DNA of 64,000 nucleotides, taken from NCBI RefSeq assembly GCF_018831695.1, contig NC_056703.1, positions 29,836,811 through 29,900,810 on the forward strand, given 5' to 3'. The translations under genes were made by a program, and so were the position numbers. Origin of the DNA: Puntigrus tetrazona. Its lineage: Eukaryota > Chordata > Actinopteri > Cypriniformes > Cyprinidae. The notes under the pieces were generated by a model. It was not told where the DNA came from. It saw nothing but the letters and a program-made list of their open reading frames with translations, and searched no databases. Shown here one piece after another: positions 12,534-41,500 of the stretch (its first letter is position 1; each line of letters opens with the position of its first letter).

Positions 12534-14128
12534 ATGCCTTTAAACCCGAGTCGCTCCAGAGCGAAGGATCGCGGCGGGAGCATCGGCGTTCTGGGCTGGC
12601 CCGAGTTTCTGTCCCTGAATGTCCCGCCACGAAACAGCAGAGCGTGGAGAAGATCCGGGCAGCCCAGGTCCCAGCAGAACCAGCAGAGCGAGAACCTGCC
12701 AGAGCCGGGTGAGAGCACGAAGGAGCGCAGAGAGGCGACCAGGCTGCCTGATGAAGACTGCATGCTGCTCAACCCGTCCTTCAGAGGCATCGCCATTAAC
12801 TCACTGCTGGCCATCGACATCTGTCTGTCCAAGCGTCTGGGCGTGTGCGTCCACACCACATCTTCATGGGGCAGCATTCGCTCGGCGGTCACTCTGCTGG
12901 CTCTGACGGGTCACGGCATCACGTGGATCTGTGGGACTCTTTTGTGTCTCACTCAAAGCAACACACTGGCTGGACAGGAGGTCCTGATCAACCTGCTGAT
13001 AGGTGAGACGCTTCGCCAGTCTTATTTTAGGACTTCGATACTATTGCACAGACCTGCATCTGCCTAACAGTACCTGATTTGATGATGCTGAATTAAAGAT
13101 AATCAATAAGATTGTTCCTTCACGTGATTTATATAAAATCAGCATTAGTACAGTAATTTCTGATAATACAGTACTTTCTGAGATATTATAAGGTAACTAC
13201 ATGGAGTAGGTTTAGATTTAGGGGGTAGGTTTAGAATTAATACCCAGTTATTTCCTAGTTATTGTAATTACTATAAAGTACATTAGTAATATGACTGTAA
13301 ATGGTTTGGTAATGTTAATGGTTTTAGTTTTACTTACACTTTAGTTCACATTCAGATCATACTTGTATTACAGTATATTATCTTATATTATACTTAGTAT
13401 ATTCTTTTGATGACTACTCTTTTTCACAAGGCTCTACAGTCACAAGGCTGAAACATAAAATCAACTTTTCCCATTCTGATAATGGAAAAATCATGGAAAT
13501 GAATGAAAACTTAAAATGTTATGAAAATTATATGGAAAGTTTGGTCAATAGATTGATGTTTTTTGAAAATAAAGTTGGTTGTACATGTGACGATGAAATA
13601 TTTCGTGTTTCATCACATATGTGATGCTGTGTGTATTTCATGTGCTTTGTGCTTTTCATAGATGATTTGCAGATCTAAATGTCCTGATGGAGACACACTC
13701 AGCTCCCCTCTATAATTTCTTTTACCTCTTTTACCCCAGCGCTGATCCTTGACATCCTGACCGTGGCGGGGGTCCAGAAACTGGTCAGGCGCAAAGGACC
13801 GTGGGATATAAGTCCCGGCTTTCTGGACTGTGTGGCTCTGGACACGTACTCGTTCCCGGCTGCACACGCCAGCAGAGCGGCCATGGTGTCCAAGTTCCTC
13901 CTGTCCCATCTGGTGCTGGCCGTCCCGCTGCGGGTCCTGCTGGTGCTGTGGGCCGTCCTGGTGGGCCTGTCCCGCGTTCTGCTGGGCCAACACCACCTGA
14001 CGGACATGGCGTGCGGCTTCGCTCTGGGCTTCCTTCACTTCAGTCTGATGGAGACGGTGTGGCTGTCGTCTGGAGCCTGTCAGACACTCATCTCCATCGG
14101 GACCTTCAGCTGGGGCTCCGTCCGTTAA
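12534..14128 (+). CDS. plpp7: Inactive phospholipid phosphatase 7 (NET39 / PPAPDC3)
   Basis: Exons are 12534-13002 and 13740-14128 (donor GTGAGA, acceptor CCCCAG, phase 1). The product is 285 residues, against about 271 in human PLPP7. The start was chosen because MPLNPSRSRAKDR aligns with the human MPASQSRARARDR, although the frame stays open upstream. The N-terminal 70 residues are polar. 'LPDEDCMLLNPSFRGIA' and 'SLLAIDICLSKRLGVC' match the family closely. Several hydrophobic segments follow, in line with a multipass protein of the nuclear envelope and ER. The PAP2 motif residues are partly lost: motif 1 reads K170...KGP, motif 2 reads P196-A-A-H199 instead of PSGH, and motif 3 (S234-R235, H241, D245) is kept. 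Known biology is negative regulation of myoblast differentiation in mammals. It lies next to fam78a as in human 9q34. Confidence 0.97.
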
Positions 14129-17100
14129 ACTGCAAACGCGGAAGATGTATGTTTACATGCTGAGTCAGAATGCATAATCCAGTATTTGTAGGATTAAACA
14201 CATCGCGTCTCAGTCTTTCAGATCAAATGCCAAATGTAAAGGACAAATGCAGTCCGGATTGTACATGCTGGACAAAACGAGCTCCGGTCACATTATCAGG
14301 TCTGTTAGTTATGATTTCGGTCACTCTCTGTTGTTTACACTACGTTGGAAAGATGCATTCGTTCTTGGGTATTTTTATATTGCATGCAAAAGTACTGAAT
14401 CTCACTGTAAGAGTCTTTTTTCTCTCTCATTTTCACTTCTTTAATTCTGCAGAACTGAGATCTTAAAAGGGAAGCTGCTTGGAAAGGAAGTAAGTAGTGT
14501 TTTTCTCATGATAAACGACTGACATTTTTAGTATGTCGTCAACGTTTGAATATTAGTTCATTGAAGCACCAGTGCAATTTTGGAAGAAAAAAGTATTTGA
14601 GATTAATTATAAGAATATCCGAAATGAAAAGGCCTGTTTCTTTTTTTTTAATAGCTCATGCATTTAATTATTTTTATGTGTAAAGCACAGTTGTGTGAAA
14701 CCATGTCAGATTTGAACAGGACTTACAAACAATCGGTTTCCATCGAGGTGCATTTATTTCAGGATGTTGCCTGTCCGTTTTTCTTTGTGTGCACGAATTA
14801 AGTTTGACATGTTTCGAATCAGTATTTTATATAATACAATATCAATCAGTACTGTAATGACTCCTGCAATACTCAAAAGATCTGTTGCCTTTGTATTTGA
14901 TATAAAAAACGAACTAGTTAGATGATTCTGTACGGCGCATATTTGTACCATAAAATTAAATGACTGTTACATGAGGCCTGTGGTGCTCTTTGCTGATAAA
15001 CGTGTGTTTCTGTGCGTGTGATAATCTATAACTTCCAGTGGAAATGTGGAAGAAAGTAACAAAACAACAGATTTTGGCTTCACGAGATGTTAAGTGATAG
15101 TCTGAGGTGGTATGAATTACATTGTGGTGTTTTTATCAGACTCTTATTATGGTTTGTGTGGACCGGCCTCGTTCCTCCAGTGATGACAGAGAGAACAGAT
15201 GAAGTTTCTGCTGGTCTCTGTTAGATTAGAGTATCAGTGAAAGACAGATGATTCTGCGGCACTCATTCGTTTTAATCTCTCCTGCCGTCTGTGTTACGGG
15301 TGGAGACATGTACGGGAAAGTGTGTCTACACAACATACTGGCGTTGCTGTGTGTAAAGTAGAGTAGAATAGAATGAGCGATCTGTGCCACGAGGATGTAA
15401 GAAATGGTGCGTCAAGCGTCTGAATCATTGAGGAAGTGAGTTGGTTTCCGGAGAGAAAGGCCTCTGAACCATCAGTCTAACTGAATGAACTTCGGCACAT
15501 AAAGACAGCGGTTTTTAAAATATCACACATATAAAAAACCAGCTGAACCCTTCGGAAAAAAAAGAAGTGCACTTAGCTGTATTGAATGTGCATTTGTAGT
15601 ATATTAAAAGAGAGGCACTTTCTAGGGCCGTTTTTAAATAGCACACTTTGTAGTAGTTTTACTTTAAAATTAATGATTTAAAAAAGTATGTTGTGTTTTA
15701 AAATGTACATTTGTGTTGACTGACATATAGCGCACATAAAGCACTTAACTGGAGTGTGTTAATTCAGTAAGCTATATTCAGGGCTGTGCACAGACCAAAC
15801 CAAAAAAAGGGGCACTAAGTGTGCTTGTTATTCTTGTTAATATTTCGACTATTTTAAAACAACTGATTTCAATTTGAATATATTTTAAAATGTATTTTAT
15901 TCCGGTGATCAAAGCATCACTACCCTTTAGTGTCACAGTATCTTTCAGAAATCATTCTTACAGTCTGATTCTGATACCTCAAGCAATATTTATTGTTATT
16001 TACAGTTCAGTAGTTTTTTCAGGATTCTTTGATGAATAGAAATATCCAAAGATGAGCATTCATAAACTATAACCATTCGTAAGATTGGGGTCAGTATTTT
16101 GGAAAGTAATTATATAAATTAATACCATCGCTTAGCAAGGATGTTTTACATTCGTAATGAATGTAGAATTTAAAATGTAGATTTCTTTCTTTTTCAGACA
16201 AACGCTGTTCTTCTGAACCTGACAACAATTTTATTGAACTGTTTCAACGTAATACTAACAAGAAATGGTTTTGAGCAGCAAATAAGATTATTAGAATGAT
16301 TTCTTGCTAATGATGCTAAAAATGCAGGTTCAAAATCGCACGAATAAATAAATATATTCAAATGGAATATATAGAATTAAATAGTAAAAAAAAAAATATT
16401 CCCCAGCCTCCGGCCCACTCTATATTGTTTTCTGTGAACAGGAGGATTTTCGCATTATTTTAGAGCAAAAACTCTCGAAAAACGTGTGTAGTTGAAAATG
16501 AATTTTATGTAAACAGATGCTCCTCAGAGCTGCTGTTTGTGGCGGGAAGGTCTGACCACATAAACTCTGTCAGCGGGGCGTCCAGGTGTCCAGGGCGCTT
16601 CTGACAGCAGTACACTGCTCACAGACAGCGGTCCAGATGGACACGACAGGAACTGGAGATCAGAGCACTTTACAGAACCGAGAAACTGCTAAATGAACCA
16701 TAAAAACACCATTAATCACTCTCGGTTGATAAGTTCGCACGCACGAGCTCAAGCGGCGGTTCTGACGGGTTCGGCTCATTTGACTGAGTCTTCCGCCCTC
16801 TAGCGCTCGTCTCTAGTAAAACATTCAGACTGCGAATTGTTTATAAGCTTTTTTTATTTTCAAAGATTTTAACTTTAGTTTAATTTAGTTTATTGGGTCG
16901 CAACGTGTGTTTTCGCCTGGGTTGCAGCTATTTTTGGCAAATATTAAAACACTTTCACACCGAAAGTTGAATGAATGAATATACCGTGGGCTGAAGGAAA
17001 CGTACATTTGAAGTATTTTTTCATTTATTAGTATGGTTGAATTAGATCATTAAAAGCCAGCAACAATTAAATCGTTTAATAAAATGGGTAAAACACATAA

Positions 17101-18552
17101 AGGATATTCGTGAATACATATCATGAATCTACCTATATGTATTAATTATGCATCTAAAGTATCAGCTCACATGCAAGTTGTTTTACTGAGACTCAGCAGA
17201 AATCAGTACATTGCAAACATGCATTTAATTATGTAAACAATTTCTGAAAACATATCACAGAAACATTAATGGTCATGCTTCGTAGGCACAGTATTTGTGT
17301 ATTTCATTAATGTTTGTTTATTTGTCATTACTTGTGAAAACTGCATCTCTGACTTTTTGGAGGTTTGCTTTGTGAATGTGTCCCGGCTAAAATAATAAAA
17401 AGAACGCACTACCCTAAATAACCATCCATTTCCAAAATGCACAACAAAAAAAATACAATATTTTGACAAACGACTTCCAGTTTTTGAAAATGTAAAAAAC
17501 ACTTTTATTTTATGTTACAAGGAAGAAAAAGTCAGGTTTGGAACAACAAGTTTTATTTTTAATTATATCTGTAAACTGTATGAAAGGCAAAAACAGCAGG
17601 CTACCATCACAGTGGTCACATTTGGGCAAGAAAATGTTGCGCTGACATTAAAAAAAAGCACGACAATCACAAGCTTTTGATGCGAGTGTATTGGAGCATT
17701 TCTACCACGCACACGACATCTCGGACGCCGCGTCACTGTTGCGTCGGGTGCGGACGGGAGACCAACCGTACTCTGATTGGGCGTCATCGGTCACATGACA
17801 GCGGCCCCAGCGGCTAGTGCTTCTGAGCCCCTGCTGTTTGGCCCGAAAGCTGCGTGGCTTGGCATTCATCTATGGGAATAACACCACGTAAGAACCATTA
17901 CTAGCAGTTACAATACAAAATATACATTTTTCTGCTGATCCATAGTTATCAGTCACATAACACGTAGCCAAACATCTGACATTAGTCCTCATTTTAGTGA
18001 TAAATAATGACCTAGTTCCTTGTTAAATATGTAGAAGTTTGGTGATGTTTTCAGGAATCTATTTAAATGGATAATAATTAAGTACTAAATCCTCCATTTT
18101 ATCTTTAATAAGAACACAAATGTGGAAGAACAGGAATGTCTTCCTACAGCTTAAATTATTTAAAAAGTGCTCTACAAATGAATTGGAAATGTGTGTAACA
18201 ATTTTCAATGTTTTTCCAAGACACACGTACTTTAAGAAGCAAAATTACTTGGCATTTTTAAAAATATATATATTTAAATTGTTTCGTTTTTTATTATTGG
18301 AATAAAATCACAGTTTTAAATTGGAAAAAATTAAATGAGTATATAATAAAATCTTATTTATGTATTATTTATGAATGCATTTATGTATTTACCAATTTTT
18401 TGATACATTTTTAAGTAAACGTTACTCAATATCTGAAGTATATTTGCTTTATTCAGATAAATTTAAGAATAATTTAAGAATGTTTCTTAATGTTTTTGTC
18501 CTGGAAAACAAGATAAAAGGTACTTAAGAAACACTATAGTTCGATAGCTATA
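14129..18552. other. plpp7 3' UTR and intergenic region
   Basis: The first several hundred bases after the plpp7 stop are presumably 3' UTR; no canonical AATAAA stands out. At 15,545-15,830 and 15,840-16,150 there are fragments of two dispersed repeats also seen at 4,764-5,953 and 1,119-1,530. A CTCF-like core ('cgccctctagcgc') sits near 16,795. A short CpG-containing stretch at 17,690-17,790 has no exon attached. I see no gene. Confidence 0.5.
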
Positions 18553-19078
18553 GGGTTACTCCACCCAAAAATGAAAATTGTGTCATTAACCACTTAAAAG
18601 CTTTGCTCGTCCTCAGAATACAATTTAAGATATTTTGGATGAAAACTGTCGAGGACCATAAATGTAGGAAAGACGTCATCAGAATAGTCCATCAGCGGTT
18701 CAACCATAACGTTATGAAGGGATGAGAATTTTTGTACGCAAAGAAAATAAAAATTACAGTTTGCATTCAGAGGACACTCCAAAATAGTGCTGTTTTGTGT
18801 CAGCTGTGCCACACAGATACGTCTTCGGCGTTTAAGCTTTGATTTAAACAAAAACTGTCTATTTGTGCATTGCGGGTAATACAGAAAAGTGCTTGCTATT
18901 TGCTTGGCAAACAAAAACCTCTTAAGCTTCCAAATGTTACGGTCGAACCACTGACCGCAAACGGACTACTCTGACAATACCATTCATACTTTTTGGGTCT
19001 TGACAGTGTTTATTACTCGGCAGCCAATGAGGGGTGAGCGATTAACGACAAAACTTTCCTTTCGGGGTGGAGTAACCC
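18553..19078. mobile_element. Non-autonomous DNA transposon with 14 bp perfect inverted ends
   Basis: Both ends read GGGTTACTCCACCC from outside inward: plus strand at 18,553 and minus strand from 19,078. Imperfect similarity continues about 45 bp inward ('tgtcattaaccact' against 'tgtcgttaatcgct'). The 526 bp body has no transposase. The 'ACTCCACCC(A)AAAATGAAAATT' end is a common cyprinid element type. Its right end overlaps the 3' coding end of the small minus-strand gene at 18,984-19,465. Confidence 0.8.
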
Positions 19079-19465
19079 TTTCACAGCGTGGAGACACTCT
19101 GTAGTGTTCAATCAGGTCCTCTTGAGGGGGCTTGATGTGACAGACCTGCACAAAGACGGTGGTGTTCATCTGCAGCGTCTCCACGCGATCGGTCATCTGC
19201 GTGAGCCACTCCACGTGCTCCGAGATACACTGCTGCATATCGTCACTACTCTGAGGATCAGACACAAGCACATCAAACGCCGCTCACCCGCAAAACACTG
19301 CACGGCAGTGAGAACAGAGAAACCAACCCCGGATAGAGCGTCCCTCAGGTCCACGGCAGACAGACGCACATGCTCCAGTTTATCGGTGTGTTCCTTGAGT
19401 CTGTCCTCCAGCTCCTGCATCATCATCAGACCTTCATCGGTCTTCAGTGCGTCTCTGCCAGACAT
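18984..19465 (-). CDS. Small coiled-coil protein, unidentified
   Basis: Proposed exons are 19465-19328 and 19250-18984 with a 77 bp intron, giving 134 residues. The start context is gaggaATGTCTG. The first exon is a charged amphipathic helix ('MMMQELEDRLKEHTDKLEHV'). The second contains 'CISEHVEWLTQMTDRVETLQ' followed by 'HIKPPQEDLIEHYRVSP'. The heptad-like pattern and full-length openness suggest a real protein, but I do not recognise the family. The acceptor is good (CTCAG). The donor that keeps frame (GTTGGT) is weak; a stronger GTGAGC 40 bases further would break the frame and leave a 37 bp intron. The last 30 residues come from the transposon at 18,553-19,078, so the ancestral protein probably ended near 'YRVSP'. 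Further 5' exons are possible. Confidence 0.45.
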
Positions 19466-20393
19466 TCCTCACGAAGACATACACACAGGGTCAAAGGCTG
19501 CGGGTGTCGAGGTGCAATGCAAAAACTGTTTCTTAACTTTTTAAAGCACTTCATTGTGTTTGCCGAAGCACAACCATGTGCAAAATGACTAGCTATGCTT
19601 CATTATCACTATTTTCTAGTTTTGTCATTCACAGCTGTCAGGCCGGTACCATAAATGTGATACAAAATTACATCAAGGACTTTTCATTTTTTTTACACCC
19701 TAATGTTAAAACCTGGTTAAGTTATAAACGTAATAGAGAGCTGAAAGATAAACAAAAAAAAGTCTTGAAAAAAGTTTGCAAGCACAAAGCTTTTGTATTA
19801 TGCATTTATGATACAAGTCTACATTGGTTACAATGATTTAGGAAAATACAAAGTTAAAAAGCATTATAATATTTGATGGTTTGTCCCTAATGCGTTTATG
19901 GTGGGTTAAACCACACGATTAATGCATTAAAACTACTAGTGCGATGCATTTTTCTGACCAGATATATCACAGATCGCGATTCGAGTATAAACAACCGTTT
20001 TCGGTACGGATCGAAACCGTGAACGCATTTTCTGCTAAATAAAAGTAACCCAAGGGTTTGCCGGTCGCTTGTACAAAACGTTTACAGCACGAGCTGAGCT
20101 CATTGTGAAGATCCGCCATCAAAGAAAGTCTAAGATTCGTGGAAAAAAGTCAAAGCACGCGATAACGAGCTCAGACCTGCCCGAACACATACACGCAGTC
20201 AAACTCGAGCCTGCGGAAAAATAACGTTTAAACAGGATCCAGCAGTGTTAAAAACAGCTCGTCGATATGAACGATACTCACTATTCAGACGGACCGACCG
20301 TTTTTATTCCGTTAATCTGTGCTGCGGAACCGGAGCTCACGGGGGAAAAAATGCACGGAATTCACTCACTGAGCCACGTCACCGGGCCACCGA
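19466..20393. other. Upstream of the small gene
   Basis: CpG dinucleotides become more frequent at about 19,960-20,400, which could be the promoter or 5' UTR of the small minus-strand gene. No further coding exon was identified. Confidence 0.35.
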
Positions 20394-20419
20394 CCACACA
20401 CACACACACACACACACAC
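20394..20419. repeat. (CA)n microsatellite
   Basis: Uninterrupted CA repeat of about 13 units. A pure A run of about 20 follows at 20,720-20,740. Confidence 0.9.
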
Positions 20420-23400
20420 GCTGTAAACATGTAAATCTCATCTCATATGATTTTATCATAAGAAATAAACATTACGTTAAAAAGACCCAGTGCACTGATT
20501 GGATGTGTCAGGCCTGAAATTAATGTTTTGGTTTTTTACATTTTGGATTCAGCTGATTCAGCTCAAATATGGTATTATTCACATCTCGGTAATACTATTC
20601 AACAGAGAACCTCATGAAATCCTTATTATTAGAATTAAATAGCATATTCAGATTAACTTTTTTTTATTTTATTACTGGAAAGTGTCAGCAAAATGTGTGC
20701 CACAATTAAAAAAGTGAAGGAAAAAAAAAAAAAAAAAAAATCATCTGACCATTTGACACCATGTTGACCTCAAGTCCAATCAGCTGGCTTCGCTTGGCAA
20801 TGTGGGCATGTTGGTTATAAAACAAGTTCAACGAGTAATATCAGGTAGTCTGAATTACTGGCAGTTGATTTGGTTCAAAATAAGTCATCTTAAGCTTATT
20901 TGATGTAGTGTAGCTGGTTCAGCTGTTTAATTAGCACTATTGATAAACTCTGCAAGACTGTGGTAGAACAGTGGTTTAAAAATCTAACAGCAAAACCCTA
21001 AGCACTGAAAAAAAAAATAGGAAAAGAATAGGGGGAAAAAAAGACTACATCAATTTTTTTTGCAGACTTAGCATTATATGAAATAAATTAAATACTACAT
21101 CAAAAGTTGTGTATTGCAGAGCTTAGCATTATATAATAATAAAATAAAAAAAATAATAATAATTTAATACCAACAACTGTGTGTAATAAAAAAAACATGA
21201 TGATGGTACATGGCAGCAGCTGGTATAATAATAATAATAATAATAAGCTTTTAATCTTTAAGTGGTTTGTTTTGAAAATATCATCTACTCCCAAAGAGCC
21301 ACCATTCCAGCAAGTTTAGCTTAAACACAAAACGATGTTCTAGTGATCTCAAGGCCTTGATTAAAGGGTTCAGGTCTGTTTAATCAGAAAGTGGCCCTCA
21401 GGTGCCGGACAGGGCACCCTGGTCCAACCTCATGCAGAATAACCCAATTATTTTTCAGAACAGGTTATATTTTTTGGCAACCCTTTACTACCATTTTTAA
21501 TGAAAAGAATTTTAATGCAAGGGAAGAGTTCAGAACTTAGGGGAAAATGATTAGATGGCCAACACGCCATCATACAGAGTCATTGAACTAAGTCCCCAGC
21601 AGCTCTCTCATCAGTGCCACCTAAACAGCATTGTTCCAGTTTGTTACATATGGATTACATACGCATGCAATCCCATCCAGAGCGCATGGCCCTGAGAGCC
21701 TGGCCCATTTAAATACAAATTACTAACTTCCGGATAACTTTCAAGTAATTGTGAAGAGTTACAGTCACGTACGATTAGGGATGGAGTTAAATCTGGAGGA
21801 CGGTGGCCCTCCAGGACTGGACTTACCCAGCGCTGCAGTAGGGCAGCATCCTTTAGAAGTGCCGTTTTAGGAATATCACATTGTCCCAGTTTCTAAACCA
21901 CTCACGGGATTTAATTAAAATTCTATTTCAGTGTCTCCATTTAAGCTACTGGACGAAGCTGAATTCAAGACGTTGTGGCAGAATTGTTTGGCGGTTACAA
22001 AACGTAAGAATAAATGAACAAACCACCTCTCACACTGGATGCTGGATTTCCCCTGACACATTACAGGAAAGGTTCTGGCTTTCATGCATACTCTACATCA
22101 TGTACATCATGGCTTTTCTTAAAAGGAGACACGAAAAAAAAAAAAAGGGTATTTGAAAAGTGGCACCGCACACGCTTCCTAAAAGCCAGAAGCCCTTCTC
22201 TTTCCAGGTGACCACTGCATCTATAGACCAAATATTTATTGAATTAACCAAAATTTTGAAATTGTCAGCAAGCTAAAACACTTCAACATGACAAAATCGT
22301 AATTATAAATTCACAAGTGGAACGTAAGCTGCGAAGGCAGCGTTTTAAGGCTGCGTTCGAAGGACTCTTATTTCGACCCAGTTTCTGCTTAACAGCTGAA
22401 TCAGGTATTTGATCAGAAAGAGTTCAGAAATATGTACCATTTGTGTACCTCAGGAAATGCATTGAGAAGAGAAGAAAAAACATTGAAAGAAAAACAGCAG
22501 CTGAGCTTCATGTATTTCTTGGTGTTAAACTGGTTTTCATTCATTTAGCAAAGTCTAAATCTTTGCTTAATTTTTACTGTATTTAACCATTTAGCCAATA
22601 TTTTACTCGATATGCATTTAAAAAGACAGAAAACCCATCAACATGCAGTATCATTGATTTTCATTTGGCATGACTTACACTTAAATGACTGCAACGTTCT
22701 CGTCAATAACCGCACAAGGGTAATGGGAATACAAACAATGATTCGTTTTTGAAAAAAAAAGCACAATCTGCTTTATTTCTCTCTTGAGATCATTTCCAAT
22801 AAAAGGGCAAATATTAATCACACATTTAATAGGATAAACAACACTGAGTGATAAATATCTGCAGGGAAAACAGACCCTTAAAAATAAATGAAAAGAAGAG
22901 TGAGTAAATTCATTGCTGGCCCTTTAAATACAGGTCTAACAAAAGCAAAAAGGGCAATAATGAGTCTGTACAGATATGCAGCAATCATCAAGAAGCAATG
23001 TTACCGTTGAAGGTGACACAATCCAACAGCGCCAATGAACACCCAAACAAATAAACCTCCGAAATAACCATGAGCACTGCAGAAATCATTTAAAAAAGGC
23101 ATTTCAAATGTCCAACAGTTCACCCGAAAGGAAAAGAAGAGGTTGCATTTGCATTAACGCTCCAATATCAAACATGAAAGAACATGTGCTGATGGTTATA
23201 TAGTTCTGTACAGCTGTAGTGTAACGAAGCACCTTCAAAACCAACATTTCCTGTGCACTCCGGATCCCCCTGAGCCCACAGAGACGGCAACATTTACAAC
23301 ACAAGCACTCGTTCGCAAACACGACGCATTTTTGGACCCCGATGGTTACAGATAGGCTTTTTATTGCTTGTGCAACCCTCGCACTCCTGTGACCTACCGA

Positions 23401-23852
23401 CCGACAAAAAAGCTCAAAAGCTGAAAGTAAAAGGACTTCTTGACCAAATCAACATACTGTAACATTTCCCCCCATCAGCGTTCCGAAGAGCACAACAATC
23501 CCACCGACATCATCACAAACGTCCTCACGTTACACAAGTGCCCATATATCCCACCCGCCCTTATCACACCAAACACAGAGCAAGCGCTTCTCAATGCTGC
23601 TGACTGTAACAGGTTTATTTCACACGCGGCACACCGCCGCCACTCAAGCCCCATCATGCAACACCTTTAAAGGATCAAATGTTGCTTTGCATTTACACAA
23701 CACATGAAAAGCAGCTGTAAAATAAAAGGTTCGTGTCCACCATGTTTTGATTGAACAATGTCCTCAAAATTGGGTTTGAAGTTTTTTTTTTATTGAATAA
23801 AAGGAGGTTTTTTTTATAATAATAGCGCAAATAGGCATGATTACTATATTTA

Positions 23853-23891
<39 letters not shown>

Positions 23892-24441
23892 AAAACTCCA
23901 TGGTACCCAGTAAAAGTGACTAATGCCACACACACCGCAGCTCTGGAGCTTCTGTTGATCTGCATGTCAATCAAAACCTCGAGTCCAATCAGCTGGCTCA
24001 GTTTGGCAATGTGGGCGTGGAGACGTGAGAGCTGGAAGAGGAGATACGCTTCCTGTTTTTCTGTTTGCCGACTTTGATGGAGAGAGCGAGACACACCAGG
24101 GTTCGTTTGCCGCTTTTGTGAACCGTAATTCTTCACTTGAAAATGTCAAATAAAATGTTAATAAATAAAGCTGATCTTGGAAAGTCTGAGCAGAAGAGTC
24201 CAAAACTATTGTGTCTATTTATATATATATAGTTTACATTTATATATATAGATATTCATATCTCTCTATGTGAAGTTTATTATTAATGTGTTCCGATTGA
24301 TTTGTGGAGTTGGTGATCCTGTGCGTCAGTTCCAGGGGTACAGTGACAGAGAAAGAGAGAGACAGAGAGAGAGGGAGGGGAGAGGAGGAAGAGAAAGGAG
24401 GTCCTACAGACAGCGGTGTCATGTGATCATGAGGTCCATTA
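20420..24441 (-). other. Downstream of prrc2b: presumed long 3' UTR plus repeats
   Basis: The prrc2b stop is at 24,442-24,444. What follows on the minus strand is presumably 3' UTR of unknown length, with AATAAA (plus tttatt) near 24,276 and others further on. Other contents are an A run at 23,861-23,888 and two fragments of a common cyprinid repeat at about 21,290-21,430 and 21,780-21,850 ('agtggccctc', 'ggccctccaggactgg'). A pair of related segments lies at 20,768-20,812 and 23,978-24,022. No supported gene was found. Confidence 0.45.
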
Positions 24442-40750
<16,309 letters not shown>

Positions 40751-41239
40751 TGCGATGTAATGTCATCGAGTATGGAAATTTTTCTTTGCACCTCTTCCTC
40801 AGTACCGTCTGTTTCTGTAGAGAAACACACACAATGACACAACTGTTAGCAGGGAAAAAAAAAAAAAAAAAAACACGTCCCACCAACACATCCTCTGAAC
40901 TGTGATGAATAATCGTTTCTATGCCACAGAAACGTCATCATTCCACCCGGACACAAGAGGATGAGGGTCAGACGCATTTCAAAGCCGGTCAACAAAACAC
41001 AATCTTGGAAAGAATAACGACTCCGATCAACTTCAATTAGCCCAAAAGACATTATTCAGACAAGTGTTGGACTGGAGATGACGCTGAAGGTGAAATCAAC
41101 ATTCACATGACACACAACAGAAGCGTCCTGCTGTCTCGGTGAGAACATGGAAACACTACGACTTGCTGCAGGATGCAAACCAGAAACACTGAACCAAAAT
41201 GACACGCATGAGCTCTGCATTCATGTCTTAAAATCATGC

Positions 41240-41500
41240 CCAGCAAGTCAAGTCACTTATTTATATAGCAATTTTAACAATACAGATTGTTTCACAGCGC
41301 TTAACAGTATCAAAGCATTTCATTATTTAATTCAGAGACGTCATTTGTCCAGCTCGATTCAGTTTAAATAGCAATCGAATCAATGAATTAATCAATCAAT
41401 GAAAATCGCTGGAAATGAAGTGTCGCCAGCGGCGGAGAGCGGCATGGGACCAAAACTCCATCGGTGACAGAAAACACTGGGAGAAAGCAGGCAAGGCAAG
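41240..41500 (+). repeat. Dispersed cyprinid repeat ('caagtcac..ttatttatatagc' family)
   Basis: Ordered blocks 'agtcacttatttatatagca', 'cagattgtttcacagcgctt', 'tgaagtgtcgccagcggc' and 'aaactccatcggtgacagaa' match a very common cyprinid repeat. A second, shorter copy lies at 54,875-55,000 ('cttttatttatataacgctt', 'cagattgtatcaaagcactg'). Confidence 0.7.

Noticed and set aside
12619..12906. Second open frame across plpp7 exon 1 on the plus strand, and one on the minus strand
   Set aside because: Both are out of frame with the recognised PLPP7 protein and do not continue across the intron.
23693..24136. 147-codon minus-strand open frame downstream of prrc2b
   Set aside because: More than half of it is poly-Phe/Tyr/Lys from homopolymer runs. 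Only the short 'HAHIAKLSQLIGLEV' segment is of interest and is listed as a finding.
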